DNA of 44,288 nt from Candidatus Gastranaerophilales bacterium (lineage in GTDB: Bacteria > Cyanobacteriota > Vampirovibrionia > Gastranaerophilales > Gastranaerophilaceae), in NCBI GenBank assembly GCA_944324185.1, contig CALUVI010000012.1, positions 1-44,288 of the forward strand, written 5' to 3'. Positions 8,423-17,175 of this stretch are shown here, in pieces. Position numbers and translations under genes: made by a program. Position 1 is the stretch's first letter, and every line of letters starts with the position of its first letter. The notes below the pieces were generated by a model. That model made no database searches, had not been told where the DNA came from, and saw only the letters and a program-made list of their open reading frames with translations.

Positions 8423-9676
8423 ATGATTAAACCTGAACTTTTAATGCCTGCCGGCAATATTGAAAAACTTAAATACGCAATTAAATACGGCGCGGATGCA
8501 GTATATCTCGGGGTTGTTGATTTTAGCCTGAGAGCAATGCGTAAGGGAGAATTAATAACTCTCGATAATCTTAAATACGCAATTGATACAGCGCGTTCAA
8601 TGGGCGCAAAATCTTATTTAACTTTGAATATTTTTGCCTTCAATAGTGATATAAAAGCGCTGGAAGAATGTATGGAAAGGATTGTTGATTCTAATCCGGA
8701 CGCGCTTATTATAAGTGATGTCGGAATTATGCGGCTTGCGAAAAAATATATGCCAAAAACTGATATTCACATAAGCACTCAGGCAAATATTTTAAACTAT
8801 GAAGCTGTCCGCTTCTGGCAGGATATGGGAGCAACAAGGGCAATTCTCGCCAGAGAACTTCCGATTAAAGATGTCGCGGAGATTAAGAAAAAAGTTCCTG
8901 ATATGGAACTTGAATGCTTTATTCACGGCGCGCAATGTGTTTCTTTTTCCGGCAGATGCCTCTTAAGCGACTATATGACAAACGGGGAAAGGAAAGCAAA
9001 TTCCGGCAACTGCTCCCAGCCTTGCAGATGGAGCTATAAACTTGTTGAAGAAACGCGCCCTGGGCAGTATTATGAGATTGAGGAGAATGAAAAAGGTACC
9101 CATATCTTGAGTACAAAAGATTTATGCCTTGTAAAACACCTCAGAGAAATGATTGAAGCAGGAATTGATTCTTTTAAAGTCGAAGGCAGAACAAAGAGCC
9201 TTTATTATGTTTCAGCAACTGCAAAAGCTTATAGAGAAGCAATTGATGAGGTTATGAAAAACCCTGAAGCTGATATGACGCCTTATTTTAATGAACTTCT
9301 GAAAGTCGGAAACAGAGGATACACAACAGGTTTTTATCTCGGCGAAGGCTATCCGAAAGACGGCTACAGCTATGATATTTCAAAAGGTCTGGCTGGGGCG
9401 GATTTTCTCTGCGAATTCCACGGTGTTGAAGACGGGTACTACAAAATTGTTACCAAAAACAAATTTAATAAAAATGAAGATATTGAAATAATTTCACCTT
9501 CTGAAAAATTTATCGCTCAGGTGACTGAGATTAAAAATACGAAAGGTGAAGAATTAGAACTTGCAAATACTAATGACGAATTGTTGGTAAAACTTACCAA
9601 AGCGCCCCGGGAGGCTGAATTTGCAATTGCAAGAACGGTCGGGATAAAAGGAGAGAATAATGTTTTTAAAACCTGA
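8423..9676 (+). CDS. trhP: U32 family tRNA hydroxylation protein, TrhP (YegQ)-like
   Basis: Related to E. coli TrhP/YegQ, which with prephenate-derived chemistry hydroxylates U34 of certain tRNAs. The 417-residue protein begins KPELLMPAGNIEKLKYAIKYGADAVYLG and carries the U32 signature ECFIHGAQCVSFSGRCLLS (about 164-182). A further Cys pair follows in SGNCSQPC (197 and 201). The four cysteines 172, 179, 197 and 201 fit an Fe-S site. It could instead be another U32 member (RlhA or peptidase-like), but the NCSQPCRW context favours the YegQ group. Its end overlaps yqeG by 17 bp, indicating co-transcription. Confidence 0.85.
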   Translation: MIKPELLMPAGNIEKLKYAIKYGADAVYLGVVDFSLRAMRKGELITLDNLKYAIDTARSMGAKSYLTLNIFAFNSDIKALEECMERIVDSNPDALIISDVGIMRLAKKYMPKTDIHISTQANILNYEAVRFWQDMGATRAILARELPIKDVAEIKKKVPDMELECFIHGAQCVSFSGRCLLSDYMTNGERKANSGNCSQPCRWSYKLVEETRPGQYYEIEENEKGTHILSTKDLCLVKHLREMIEAGIDSFKVEGRTKSLYYVSATAKAYREAIDEVMKNPEADMTPYFNELLKVGNRGYTTGFYLGEGYPKDGYSYDISKGLAGADFLCEFHGVEDGYYKIVTKNKFNKNEDIEIISPSEKFIAQVTEIKNTKGEELELANTNDELLVKLTKAPREAEFAIARTVGIKGENNVFKT

Positions 9677-10136
9677 TTACAACTTAAAAAACATATATGA
9701 AATTGATTTTGTGAAACTCAAAGAACAGGGTATAAAATGCCTTATGTTTGATTTGGACAGCACTGTTATGGTCTCTAAATCTTCAACATTTCTTCCGGAG
9801 ACAGTAGAGTGGTTTAATACATTTATCAAGGATTTTGAAGTCGCAATAATATCAAATAATAAAAACAAAGATTATATAGAAGCAGCGTCAAAAACGGCGC
9901 CTTGCAGGGTAATCGGACGCGCTGATAAACCTAATCCGAAAATTATGCGCGAGTATCTTGAATCTGTCGGGGTGAAACCGGAATATGCGGTAATGGTCGG
10001 GGACAGACCGCTTACGGATATTCTTGCAGGCAAACTTCTCGGATGTAAAACCATTCTGGTAGGTTCAATTAATCCGAAGGAAAATCTTCCGACAAAGTTT
10101 GTACGCGCGCTTGAACGCTCAACAATAAAAAAATAA
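9660..10136 (+). CDS. yqeG: YqeG-family HAD IIIA phosphatase
   Basis: A 158-residue HAD-superfamily phosphatase of the YqeG type. Motif I is FDLDST (nucleophile Asp with DxDxT spacing, about residues 30-35), motif II is IISNN (about 62-66), and motif III/IV is VMVGDRPLTDILAGK with Lys and the Asp pair. Length is typical. YqeG physiology is not well defined; phosphatidylglycerophosphate-phosphatase-like activity has been suggested for relatives. A GGAG Shine-Dalgarno lies inside the end of the upstream U32 gene. The 114 bp that follow hold no clear gene or terminator. Confidence 0.88.
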   Translation: MFLKPDYNLKNIYEIDFVKLKEQGIKCLMFDLDSTVMVSKSSTFLPETVEWFNTFIKDFEVAIISNNKNKDYIEAASKTAPCRVIGRADKPNPKIMREYLESVGVKPEYAVMVGDRPLTDILAGKLLGCKTILVGSINPKENLPTKFVRALERSTIKK

Positions 10137-10249
10137 GTTCCCGGCGGTCGAAAGTTCAAGGTGAAGGCTGAAGCTTAATCAGTTGCAGCGCATTTAACCG
10201 GTTTGATTGCCGGCAGAAAGTGTTATGTTCCGGCGGCGCTTCTTGACTG

Positions 10250-11587
10250 TTACGGGCTTAATGCAACTTCAATTTCAAATTTGCGCTCCCATGGAAAAGA
10301 ATAGGAAATTTCTATATTACCATCCGACATGAAGGTTGCGGACAATCTTTTTTCAAAAAGCTTCATTAAATCTTTTATATTACACGGAGAATTTATCATT
10401 CCCCTTACATTTGCCTGATAAGCCCAGTCATCAAGAAATCTTATCATCTGTAATTTCTTAAAAGCAGATATATTGAATTTTTTTGCGTTCCATCTTATCT
10501 TTACTGAAGCAAGCAGACTTCCAAGACTATTTGCGGAAGTGTTCCAACCCGAGTATCCGTAAAATTTATTTAAATCAATTTGAGGCAAAAGCTGATTTAC
10601 AAAAGCATTATCCGCACCATTAGCAAATCTTACATCCGCAATTGCATAGGGTTTATTCTGAGGAGGGGTAAATGTTTTATTATATGGTTTTGTATCCCAC
10701 CCCATAACAAGTTCGCCCTGTTTTTCAATAAAATTATTAACAATAAGAATGATATCAGCATCTTTTTTTGATGTAACAGCAGTGAAGCCGGCAAGTTCAA
10801 GCTGCCCGAGTACGGATTTTTCAATCGAAACATCTTCGTAGTTGGAGATACAGTTTTTGTATTCAGGAGCTGTATATTCAACAAAAACCTTTATTTCTTT
10901 TTCAATTGCGCGTGCAAGAAGTGTGAGCGGAATCTCATCCGCGCCAGTTTTTGTTTTTCCACCGAGGCGTTCAAGTTCGTGCGCCTCTTCAACATTGAAT
11001 CCTTTTGGTGCACAATCGTCTTTTGAGAAAATCAAAGTATCAAATATTCCTTCTTTTTGCCATTCAAGATACAATTTGTTAATCTCAAAATTGCGTCTGC
11101 GCGTTTTAAGATAATCTTCTAATATTTCCGGCGGAATCCCGTCATTAAAACCGCTGAAGGAATACTCAAAAATCTTTTTACCCCACTCTTTCCAGTATTC
11201 TTTTTCTTCTTCATTGTAATTATTATTTGAAATTCGCATTATGCTTGAAAAGGCGTAAATTTTTTTCCCTTTTAATAATGGTTTTAAATGTTCAAGCCTT
11301 TGTTTTATATCTTCATAGTTTTCAACAATTCCTTTGTCATTTACCCCGCGGCGTGAGGGGATTAAACCGCCGTACGCAATTGTATCAAGAGAAAGAACCA
11401 TAGCATCACAAGCCGGTAAATTCTCAAGCCATTCTAAAATCTCATTTACCCCTGCATTTTTCTTCAAATCCCCGAGAAATTCACGCGGAGGGATAAAGAG
11501 TTCTATATTTTTATCAATAGATGCAATGTCTTTAGCAAGATTGTAACAGACAGGGCGGTTATCGATAGGAATAAAACAAATTTTCAT
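10250..11587 (-). CDS. DUF4127 family protein
   Basis: A 445-residue DUF4127 member with unknown activity. Characteristic stretches are FIPIDNRPVCYNLAKDIA near the N-terminus, PPREFLGDLKK, LSLDTIAYGGLIPSRR (about 65-80), RISNNNYNEEEKEYW, and the C-terminal GYSGWNTSANSLGSLLA. The invariant Asp, Arg, Asn and Gly pattern suggests an enzyme. There is no signal peptide, so it is cytoplasmic. No Shine-Dalgarno precedes the ATG; instead a -10 box sits 6 nt upstream. It is a single gene convergent with yqeG. Confidence 0.85.
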   Translation of the reverse strand: MKICFIPIDNRPVCYNLAKDIASIDKNIELFIPPREFLGDLKKNAGVNEILEWLENLPACDAMVLSLDTIAYGGLIPSRRGVNDKGIVENYEDIKQRLEHLKPLLKGKKIYAFSSIMRISNNNYNEEEKEYWKEWGKKIFEYSFSGFNDGIPPEILEDYLKTRRRNFEINKLYLEWQKEGIFDTLIFSKDDCAPKGFNVEEAHELERLGGKTKTGADEIPLTLLARAIEKEIKVFVEYTAPEYKNCISNYEDVSIEKSVLGQLELAGFTAVTSKKDADIILIVNNFIEKQGELVMGWDTKPYNKTFTPPQNKPYAIADVRFANGADNAFVNQLLPQIDLNKFYGYSGWNTSANSLGSLLASVKIRWNAKKFNISAFKKLQMIRFLDDWAYQANVRGMINSPCNIKDLMKLFEKRLSATFMSDGNIEISYSFPWERKFEIEVALSP

Positions 11588-11593
11588 ATGCTA

Positions 11594-11622
11594 ATTTTAG
11601 CATTTTTGTATAAAATGTACAA
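11594..11622 (-). promoter_or_regulatory. Promoter for a candidate leaderless mRNA
   Basis: On the minus strand TTGTAC, 17 nt, then TGC-TAAAAT, ending 6 nt before the ATG at 11585-11587. The box overlaps a small palindrome (ATGCTAA/TTAGCAT), which is an alternative explanation. Confidence 0.45.
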
Positions 11623-11639
11623 TTTTGTATTTTTGGTGT

Positions 11640-12219
11640 TTCAAAAAATAATTAAGTTTAGTAGTTTAGTAGTGTGGAGCTTGCTCCGCAAGGTAAGAAA
11701 TGTAAGTTGGGTTATACCTGACAAAAAATTTTTAAAGATTCTTCACACTGATGCCCTCTGAATGACGGCAGGGGTAAATGTATTTGGGTTGTCAGGTGAG
11801 ACTACAAGCTTGGCGTCATTGCGGGGGTAAATGAATGGTTGGTAAGTGAAACTACAAGTCTGGCGTCATTGCGGGGGTAAATGAATGGTTGGTAAGTGAA
11901 ACTACAAGTCTGGCATCATTGCGAGGGTAAATGAATGGTTGGTAAGTGAAACTACAAGTCTGGCATCATTGCGAGGGAACAGCCATTCAGCCCGAAGCAA
12001 TCCAGAACAAATTTGACAATTGTATTAAATATTTATTGTAGGGTTTTACCTAACCTACAATCTGTTCTATAACAAGAGTTATATGGATTCTTTACCCCTA
12101 AAAGGTTGTCGGGTTCAGAAGACAGCAAACTTGTAAGCTTACTTTCCAATGTCCTGTTATTCTGAAGGCGTTAGCCGGAATATTTTGGTGTGTTCGCTTA
12201 CGCTTTACCCAACCTGCAA
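11640..12219. repeat. Gene-free repeat mosaic
   Basis: No gene is seen. The stretch starts with a GTGGAGC-type palindrome (about 11673) and then holds the 50-bp tandem array. Next comes a palindromic block from about 11965 to 12002 (CATTGCGAGGG ... CCGAAGCAATCC), a GTAGGTT-type element near 12035-12060, and a CGGGTTCAGAA block near 12090-12120. The 11.76-12.03 kb part has an inverted copy at 24.95-25.12 kb. Confidence 0.85.
11761..11977. repeat. 50-bp tandem repeat array
   Basis: Units 11811-11860 and 11861-11910 are identical. Unit 11911-11960 differs at two positions, and a partial unit starts at 11961. A diverged unit lies at 11761-11810. Each unit carries GGGGTAAATG (or AGGGTAAATG), GGTAAGTGAA and ACTACAAGTC. 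There are no unique spacers, so this is not CRISPR. Confidence 0.92.
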
Positions 12220-13047
12220 CTAATCAGTAAAATGGTAATTTCGTCTTGCAAGCTTATGTTGTTCTATATAACGCTTTTCATAAAGTTCATATTGCTCATA
12301 CTTCTCTAAATATGAATCTTTATTTCTCGGATATAATCTTATAGCCATTTGTAAATCTTTTTGAGCCAGATCCTCCTGTCCTAAATGTCTATATAATATA
12401 GCCCGATTATGATAATCTTCAGACTTATATGAAGCAACTGGTCTATGAGGATTGGAAGAAACCCGCGGCATAACTACTGCCTGGGTAGCGTATTCCAATG
12501 CTGTCTTATAATCTCCCATCATTCGATATACACCTGACAGAGCAATATAGTCATTATATTTTTTATAAATTTCTATAGCTTTATCATAATCTTCTGCTCT
12601 TGTATATAACATTGCGGCGAAAAGATGATACCCCTTTTGCGGCTCGGAATAACTCTTGTGATATGAAAGAGCCTTCTCATAGTTTTCAATTGCTTCTTTT
12701 CCGCATCCCATTGCCATATATCTTTTGAACTTATCCATATACAAAAGACTTTTATATTCAGGAAATATTGCGAACTTCATTGCTTTATCATAATTTGCAA
12801 TTGCGACTTTGTGATTCTCTGAATTGCCTGCTTTTACCCAATAATAAAAAGGAACAGAGCCAAAGACAATAAATAATGCCAGAATTAAAAACAAACCTGT
12901 AAACACTCTTAGCAGAACTTTGCTTTTTCTCCAATAAAAAAATATACATCCAAACAGAATCGGCAGAAAAAACAATAATGCAAAACCAGATAAAGTAGTC
13001 ATAATGACAGAATACGAAATCGGATCATTATAAAGCGTCTCAAACAT
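12220..13047 (-). CDS. TPR-repeat membrane protein
   Basis: A 275-residue protein with two N-terminal membrane helices (about 15-39 and 45-70), then TPR-like helical pairs. Examples are VAIANYDKAMKFAIFPE, KEAIENYEKALSYHKSY, DYDKAIEIYKKY, DYKTALEYATQAV and QEDLAQKDLQMAIRLYP. TPR domains mediate protein contacts; the partner is unknown. A TAGGAG Shine-Dalgarno supports the start. It lies downstream of infB, separated by a weak terminator-like stem, and its own stop sits at the edge of the repeat mosaic. Confidence 0.75.
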   Translation of the reverse strand: MFETLYNDPISYSVIMTTLSGFALLFFLPILFGCIFFYWRKSKVLLRVFTGLFLILALFIVFGSVPFYYWVKAGNSENHKVAIANYDKAMKFAIFPEYKSLLYMDKFKRYMAMGCGKEAIENYEKALSYHKSYSEPQKGYHLFAAMLYTRAEDYDKAIEIYKKYNDYIALSGVYRMMGDYKTALEYATQAVVMPRVSSNPHRPVASYKSEDYHNRAILYRHLGQEDLAQKDLQMAIRLYPRNKDSYLEKYEQYELYEKRYIEQHKLARRNYHFTD

Positions 13048-13092
13048 AAGCGTATCTCCTATTTCCTTTTATATAAAAAATGAAGAATTTGC

Positions 13093-13114
13093 GGTCGACT
13101 TTACGAAGCCGACC
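13093..13114 (-). terminator. Terminator-like stem after infB
   Basis: Minus-strand GGTCGGCTT / AAGTCGACC (9 pairs with one G-U) around a 4-nt loop, 7 bp past the infB stop. The run of T residues comes about 12 nt later, so termination may be partial, with read-through into the TPR gene. Confidence 0.45.
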
Positions 13115-13120
13115 TTAAAA

Positions 13121-15628
13121 TTACTCTAATTCAGAACGCTCAATTTCCTGCTTAGTCGTAAACTTAACAATATCACCGACTTCAATATCATTAAACTTAA
13201 CAAAAGAAATACCGCATTCAAAGCCTTGAGCGACTTCTTTAACATCATCTTTGAAACGTTTAAGCTGATCAACCGCTCCTTTAAAGATTTCTTTTCCGTT
13301 TCTGTAAATAGCTGCAGTATCGTTTCTGTTAATTTTACCTTCCGTTACATAACAGCCGGCAATCTTCTGAATCTTACCTATTGTAAAGATTTGTCTAATC
13401 TCAACTTTACCTGTTTCGACTTCTTTAACTTCCGGTGACAATAGCGAAATCATTGTCTTTTCAATATCTTCAAGTATCTGATAAATAATTTCATACTTCT
13501 TAATTGTAACACCTTCACGCTCGGCAGCTGCAAGTGCATTTGCATCCTCTTTGACCGTAAATCCTAAAATTAATGCATTTGAAGCGGAAGCCAGCATTAC
13601 ATCGGCTTCTGAAATATCACCAACACCCACGTGAATAATCTTAGTAACAATTTCTTTTGATTCAAATTGTGCAATAGCCTGAGATACAGCCTCTGCAGCG
13701 CCATGGGTGTTTGCTTTGATAATCAAATTCAATTGAGGAATATCACCCTCTGCATCACCCGCTTCTCTTCTCATATGAGCCGGAAGCATTGCATCAAGTC
13801 TCTTACTGCGTTCTTTTTCTTTACGCTTTTCTACAATAGATTTCATTTCTTTTTCGTTTTTAACAACTTCAAAGAAATCTCCGGCATTAGGAACTTCTGT
13901 TAAACCTAAAACCTCAACAGGTGTAGAAGGTTCAGCTTTTGTAATTCTTTCTCCGGAATCTGAAAGCAGCGCTCTCACTCTTCCGCAGGCAGTTCCAACA
14001 ACAATGCAGTTTCCTGTTCTTAAAGTTCCGTTTTGAACCAGAAGCGTTGCAACAGGTCCTTTTCCTTTATCAAGATTTGCTTCAATTACAACGCCTGTTG
14101 CTTCTGCTTTAGGATTAGCTTTCAAATCCTGTATTTCCGCAACAAGGAGAATATATTCCAACAATTCATCAATACCTGTACCTTGAAGAGCCGAAACATT
14201 TACAGTAATTGTGTCACCGCCCCAAGCTTCCGGAACAAGCCCGTGTTCAGTTAACTGCTGTAAAATTCTATCCGGATCAGCGCCCGGTTTATCAATTTTG
14301 TTAACCGCCACAATAATCGGCACTTCTGCAGCTTTTGCGTGGTTAATTGCTTCAATCGTTTGAGGCATTATGCCGTCATCTGCTGCAACAACAAGAATAG
14401 CAATATCCGTAGCCTTTGCGCCTCTTGCACGCATTTCCGTAAATGCTTCGTGCCCCGGAGTATCTACAAATACGATTTTCTTTTCGTGTTTGTTGTCAAG
14501 ATAAACCGTATAAGCACCGATAGATTGCGTAATTCCGCCGACTTCCGTTGCAACGATTTTGTGCTTTGAAGCTCTTATGCTGTCCAGAAGAGTTGTTTTA
14601 CCGTGGTCAACGTGTCCCATAATACTAACAACCGGAGCCCGTTTCTTTAACAGTTTCTTATCAACTTCACTCAAAGCTTTTTGCTTTTCTTCTTTTTCCA
14701 GTTCTTCTTCAATATAAGCGTCCAAGTCTTCCTCAAGAACTTCCAGATTATATTCCGCGCAAACCTTCTTAATTGTATCAACATCAATTAATTGGTTTAC
14801 TGTTGCCATAATTCCCTGAAACATAAGGAATTTAACAATTTCAGCCGGTGTTTTATGAATTTTATCCGCAAGTTCGCTGATAGTCATTGCAGAATTTACA
14901 ACAATCTGCTTAACCTCTTCAACAGCTTCTTCTTTATGAACTTTCTTTTTATGTTTTTGAGCGGCAGCCTTTTCAAGAGAAATCATTTCCTGATCTTCTT
15001 TTTTGGAGTTAAAATCCTTGTCTTTCTTTCTTGTATCATTTTTTCTCTTGGAAGAAGGTCCGCCCTTTCCCTCATAAATTTCCTGAGGAATAATTCTTCT
15101 CTCAACAAGTTTCTTTTCCTGACCGCCTTTATGAGCAGGCTTTTTAGCCTTGTCATCAGAAGCTGCGGCTGCAGGTTTTTGAGGAGCTTTTCTTACAATT
15201 TCAATTCTTGATTTAGGATACTCAACTTTTGTACGTTCTACACGAACTACCGGTTTTTCAGTTTTTTTAGGTTCTACTTTTTCAACTGCAGCCTTCTTTT
15301 CCGGTTTTTCAACGCGTTCTATTTTCTCTACTTTTTGAACTCTTTGCACTCTTTCAATCTTCGGGGCTGCAGCTTTTGGAGCGGCTTCTTCTTTAGGTTT
15401 TTCTTCAACCTGAGCAACTTTTGCTTTTTTCACAACAAACGCTTTAGGTTTTGAAGCTGTCTTTTGCGGAACAACTCCGAGATGCTCTTTAAGTTTACGA
15501 ATCTGAACAGGAGTCACGGTATTAGAGTGCGATTTTACCATTATATCTATCTCCGCGAACTTCTCTATAACCTCTTTGCTGGTCATTCCAAGTTCTTTTG
15601 CTAATTCACTGACTCTTAAACTGTTCAT
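13121..15628 (-). CDS. infB: Translation initiation factor IF-2
   Basis: GTPase that brings fMet-tRNA to the 30S subunit. At 835 residues it is full length. An IF2_N domain occupies residues 1-51, then a Lys/Glu/Ala/Pro-rich linker runs to about 240, and a second IF2_N-like segment ([20 protein letters not shown]) follows. The G domain has GHVDHGKTT (G1), VDTPGHEAF (G3) and NKIDKP (G4). The C-terminal domains include the conserved [20 protein letters not shown]. An AAAGGAA Shine-Dalgarno precedes the ATG. It lies downstream of prfA and rnpM on the same strand. Confidence 0.97.
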   Translation of the reverse strand: MNSLRVSELAKELGMTSKEVIEKFAEIDIMVKSHSNTVTPVQIRKLKEHLGVVPQKTASKPKAFVVKKAKVAQVEEKPKEEAAPKAAAPKIERVQRVQKVEKIERVEKPEKKAAVEKVEPKKTEKPVVRVERTKVEYPKSRIEIVRKAPQKPAAAASDDKAKKPAHKGGQEKKLVERRIIPQEIYEGKGGPSSKRKNDTRKKDKDFNSKKEDQEMISLEKAAAQKHKKKVHKEEAVEEVKQIVVNSAMTISELADKIHKTPAEIVKFLMFQGIMATVNQLIDVDTIKKVCAEYNLEVLEEDLDAYIEEELEKEEKQKALSEVDKKLLKKRAPVVSIMGHVDHGKTTLLDSIRASKHKIVATEVGGITQSIGAYTVYLDNKHEKKIVFVDTPGHEAFTEMRARGAKATDIAILVVAADDGIMPQTIEAINHAKAAEVPIIVAVNKIDKPGADPDRILQQLTEHGLVPEAWGGDTITVNVSALQGTGIDELLEYILLVAEIQDLKANPKAEATGVVIEANLDKGKGPVATLLVQNGTLRTGNCIVVGTACGRVRALLSDSGERITKAEPSTPVEVLGLTEVPNAGDFFEVVKNEKEMKSIVEKRKEKERSKRLDAMLPAHMRREAGDAEGDIPQLNLIIKANTHGAAEAVSQAIAQFESKEIVTKIIHVGVGDISEADVMLASASNALILGFTVKEDANALAAAEREGVTIKKYEIIYQILEDIEKTMISLLSPEVKEVETGKVEIRQIFTIGKIQKIAGCYVTEGKINRNDTAAIYRNGKEIFKGAVDQLKRFKDDVKEVAQGFECGISFVKFNDIEVGDIVKFTTKQEIERSELE

Positions 15629-15690
15629 CTAATATATTCCTTTCACCTTTTTCAGCATCTTTTGTAAAATCCCTGTCCTTGTTCTGCCGT

Positions 15691-15948
15691 CTAATTTTTA
15701 CTACGATTTTGTAATATATTGCAGAACTCCGATTTATCGAAAAAGGCATTTGTTTTCAACACCTTGTTTAATTTTGATTTCTTTAATGCTGCATCAATAC
15801 AACTTTGATTATAACAAAGATATGCAGATCTGCCAAATGTTTTGGAATCAGGGTTTATTACTACGTTTCCGTCTTTATAATTCTTAGTAATCTTTATTAA
15901 ATTTTCCCTCGGAATTAATTCTCCGCATCCGACGCATTTTCTTAGCAT
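15691..15948 (-). CDS. rnpM: YlxR-family RNase P modulator
   Basis: An 85-residue YlxR-type RNA-binding protein. RKCVGCGELIPRENLIKI at the start and GRSAYLCYNQSCIDAALKK (about 39-57) are diagnostic. Members bind RNase P RNA and affect its activity. It precedes infB as in most bacteria, but nusA and rimP, which normally lead this operon, are not upstream; prfA is. An AAAGGCGG Shine-Dalgarno precedes the ATG. Confidence 0.9.
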   Translation of the reverse strand: MLRKCVGCGELIPRENLIKITKNYKDGNVVINPDSKTFGRSAYLCYNQSCIDAALKKSKLNKVLKTNAFFDKSEFCNILQNRSKN

Positions 15949-15982
15949 CTGCCGCCTTTCTTATATAAAAAGCGGATTCAGG

Positions 15983-17068
15983 TTATGAATCCACTTCTGC
16001 TAATTTTTCAAGTTTCAGTTTCTGGTCATATTCAGTGAGCAGGTCGATAAGCTCGTCTAAATCACCGTCAATAACCGTCCATACATTAAGGTTTTGACCG
16101 ATTCTATGGTCGGTAAGCCTTCCTTGCGGGAAGTTATACGTTCTGATTCGTTCGCTTCTGTCTCCGGTACCTACTTGCGAACGCCTTAGGTCGGTAATTT
16201 CTTTCATTTGCTTCTGAACTTCCATATCATAAAGTTTTGCTTTCAAGATTTGAAGCGCTCTTTCTTTGTTCTGGAGCTGTGAACGTTCTTCCGTACAGAA
16301 AATCATAATTCCTGTAGGTTTATGGAAAACTCTTGCGGCAGTTTCAACTTTGTTAACGTTTTGTCCGCCTGCACCTCCGGAACGTGCAGTTGAAATTTCA
16401 ACATCATTCATATTGAGTTCGACTTCAACATCATCAACCTCAGGCATAACAGCAACCGTTGCCGTTGAGGTGTGAACCCTGCCCTGGGATTCCGTTGCAG
16501 GAACTCTCTGAACTCTGTGAACACCGGATTCGTATTTGAGACGGGAATAAATGCTGTCGCCTTTCATTGAAATAATAACTTCGCTTACACCGCCGGCTTC
16601 GCAATCGGTTTTGCTCAAAATTTGCGTTTGCCAGCCTTTTTTATCGGCATAGCGCATATACATTCTCATCAAATCACCCGCAAAAATGTTCGCTTCATCG
16701 CCGCCGGCGCCGCCTCTGATTTCAAGCATAATGTCCTTATCGTCCATCGGGTCTCTCGGAAGAAGAAGAATTTTCATACGTTCTTCATACTCGGCAATCT
16801 TTTTTTCGTTTTCTTCAATATCATTTTTTAAAAACTGCCTCATTTCTTCGTCTTTTTCTTCGTGAATCATTTGTTTTGCTTCTTCAATAGCGTCAGAAGC
16901 CTTTTTCCACGCATAATACAATTCAACGGTTTCTTCCATTGATTTTCTTTGCTTTGATAAGTCTCTGAATTTATTATAATCAGCTATTACATTCGGATCA
17001 GAGAGAGTTTCACCTAACTCGACATACTTTTTCTCTATCTGAATAATTTTATCTAACATATCTTTCAT
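15983..17068 (-). CDS. prfA: Peptide chain release factor 1
   Basis: RF1, which reads UAA and UAG. At 361 residues it has the family length. The stop-codon-reading motif PAT is at 190-192 within [14 protein letters not shown], and the peptidyl-hydrolysis motif GGQ at 234-236 within [14 protein letters not shown]. The [20 protein letters not shown] segment (118-137) is also typical. A TAGAGGT Shine-Dalgarno lies upstream. The gene leads a probable prfA-rnpM-infB unit. The other release factor, prfB, lies at the window start and carries an in-frame UAA, so RF1 might partly set its expression if that stop is real. Confidence 0.97.
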   Translation of the reverse strand: MKDMLDKIIQIEKKYVELGETLSDPNVIADYNKFRDLSKQRKSMEETVELYYAWKKASDAIEEAKQMIHEEKDEEMRQFLKNDIEENEKKIAEYEERMKILLLPRDPMDDKDIMLEIRGGAGGDEANIFAGDLMRMYMRYADKKGWQTQILSKTDCEAGGVSEVIISMKGDSIYSRLKYESGVHRVQRVPATESQGRVHTSTATVAVMPEVDDVEVELNMNDVEISTARSGGAGGQNVNKVETAARVFHKPTGIMIFCTEERSQLQNKERALQILKAKLYDMEVQKQMKEITDLRRSQVGTGDRSERIRTYNFPQGRLTDHRIGQNLNVWTVIDGDLDELIDLLTEYDQKLKLEKLAEVDS

Positions 17069-17123
17069 TATTTGTTACCTCTACAAAAAGTATATCTCAA
17101 ACATAAGCAAATTCAAACCAAAA

Positions 17124-17156
17124 GAATAAGTTGAACCTTAATAGTTCAACTTATTC
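17124..17156 (-). terminator. Rho-independent terminator
   Basis: Perfect 13-bp stem GAATAAGTTGAAC / GTTCAACTTATTC with a 7-nt loop, followed on the minus strand by TTTTGGTTTG. It lies about 20 bp past the LysM protein gene and separates it from prfA. Confidence 0.8.
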
Positions 17157-17175
17157 CTGTTTTGCAAAACTACTC

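Noticed and set aside
10173..10300. Plus-strand open stretch reading AAHLTGLIAGRKCYVPAAL
   Set aside because: It looks protein-like, but it is about 40 codons with no start and a large part overlaps the DUF4127 gene antisense. Kept only as a possible gene remnant.
11811..11970. Possible CRISPR array
   Set aside because: The 50-bp units are directly abutting without unique spacers, and no cas gene is in the window.
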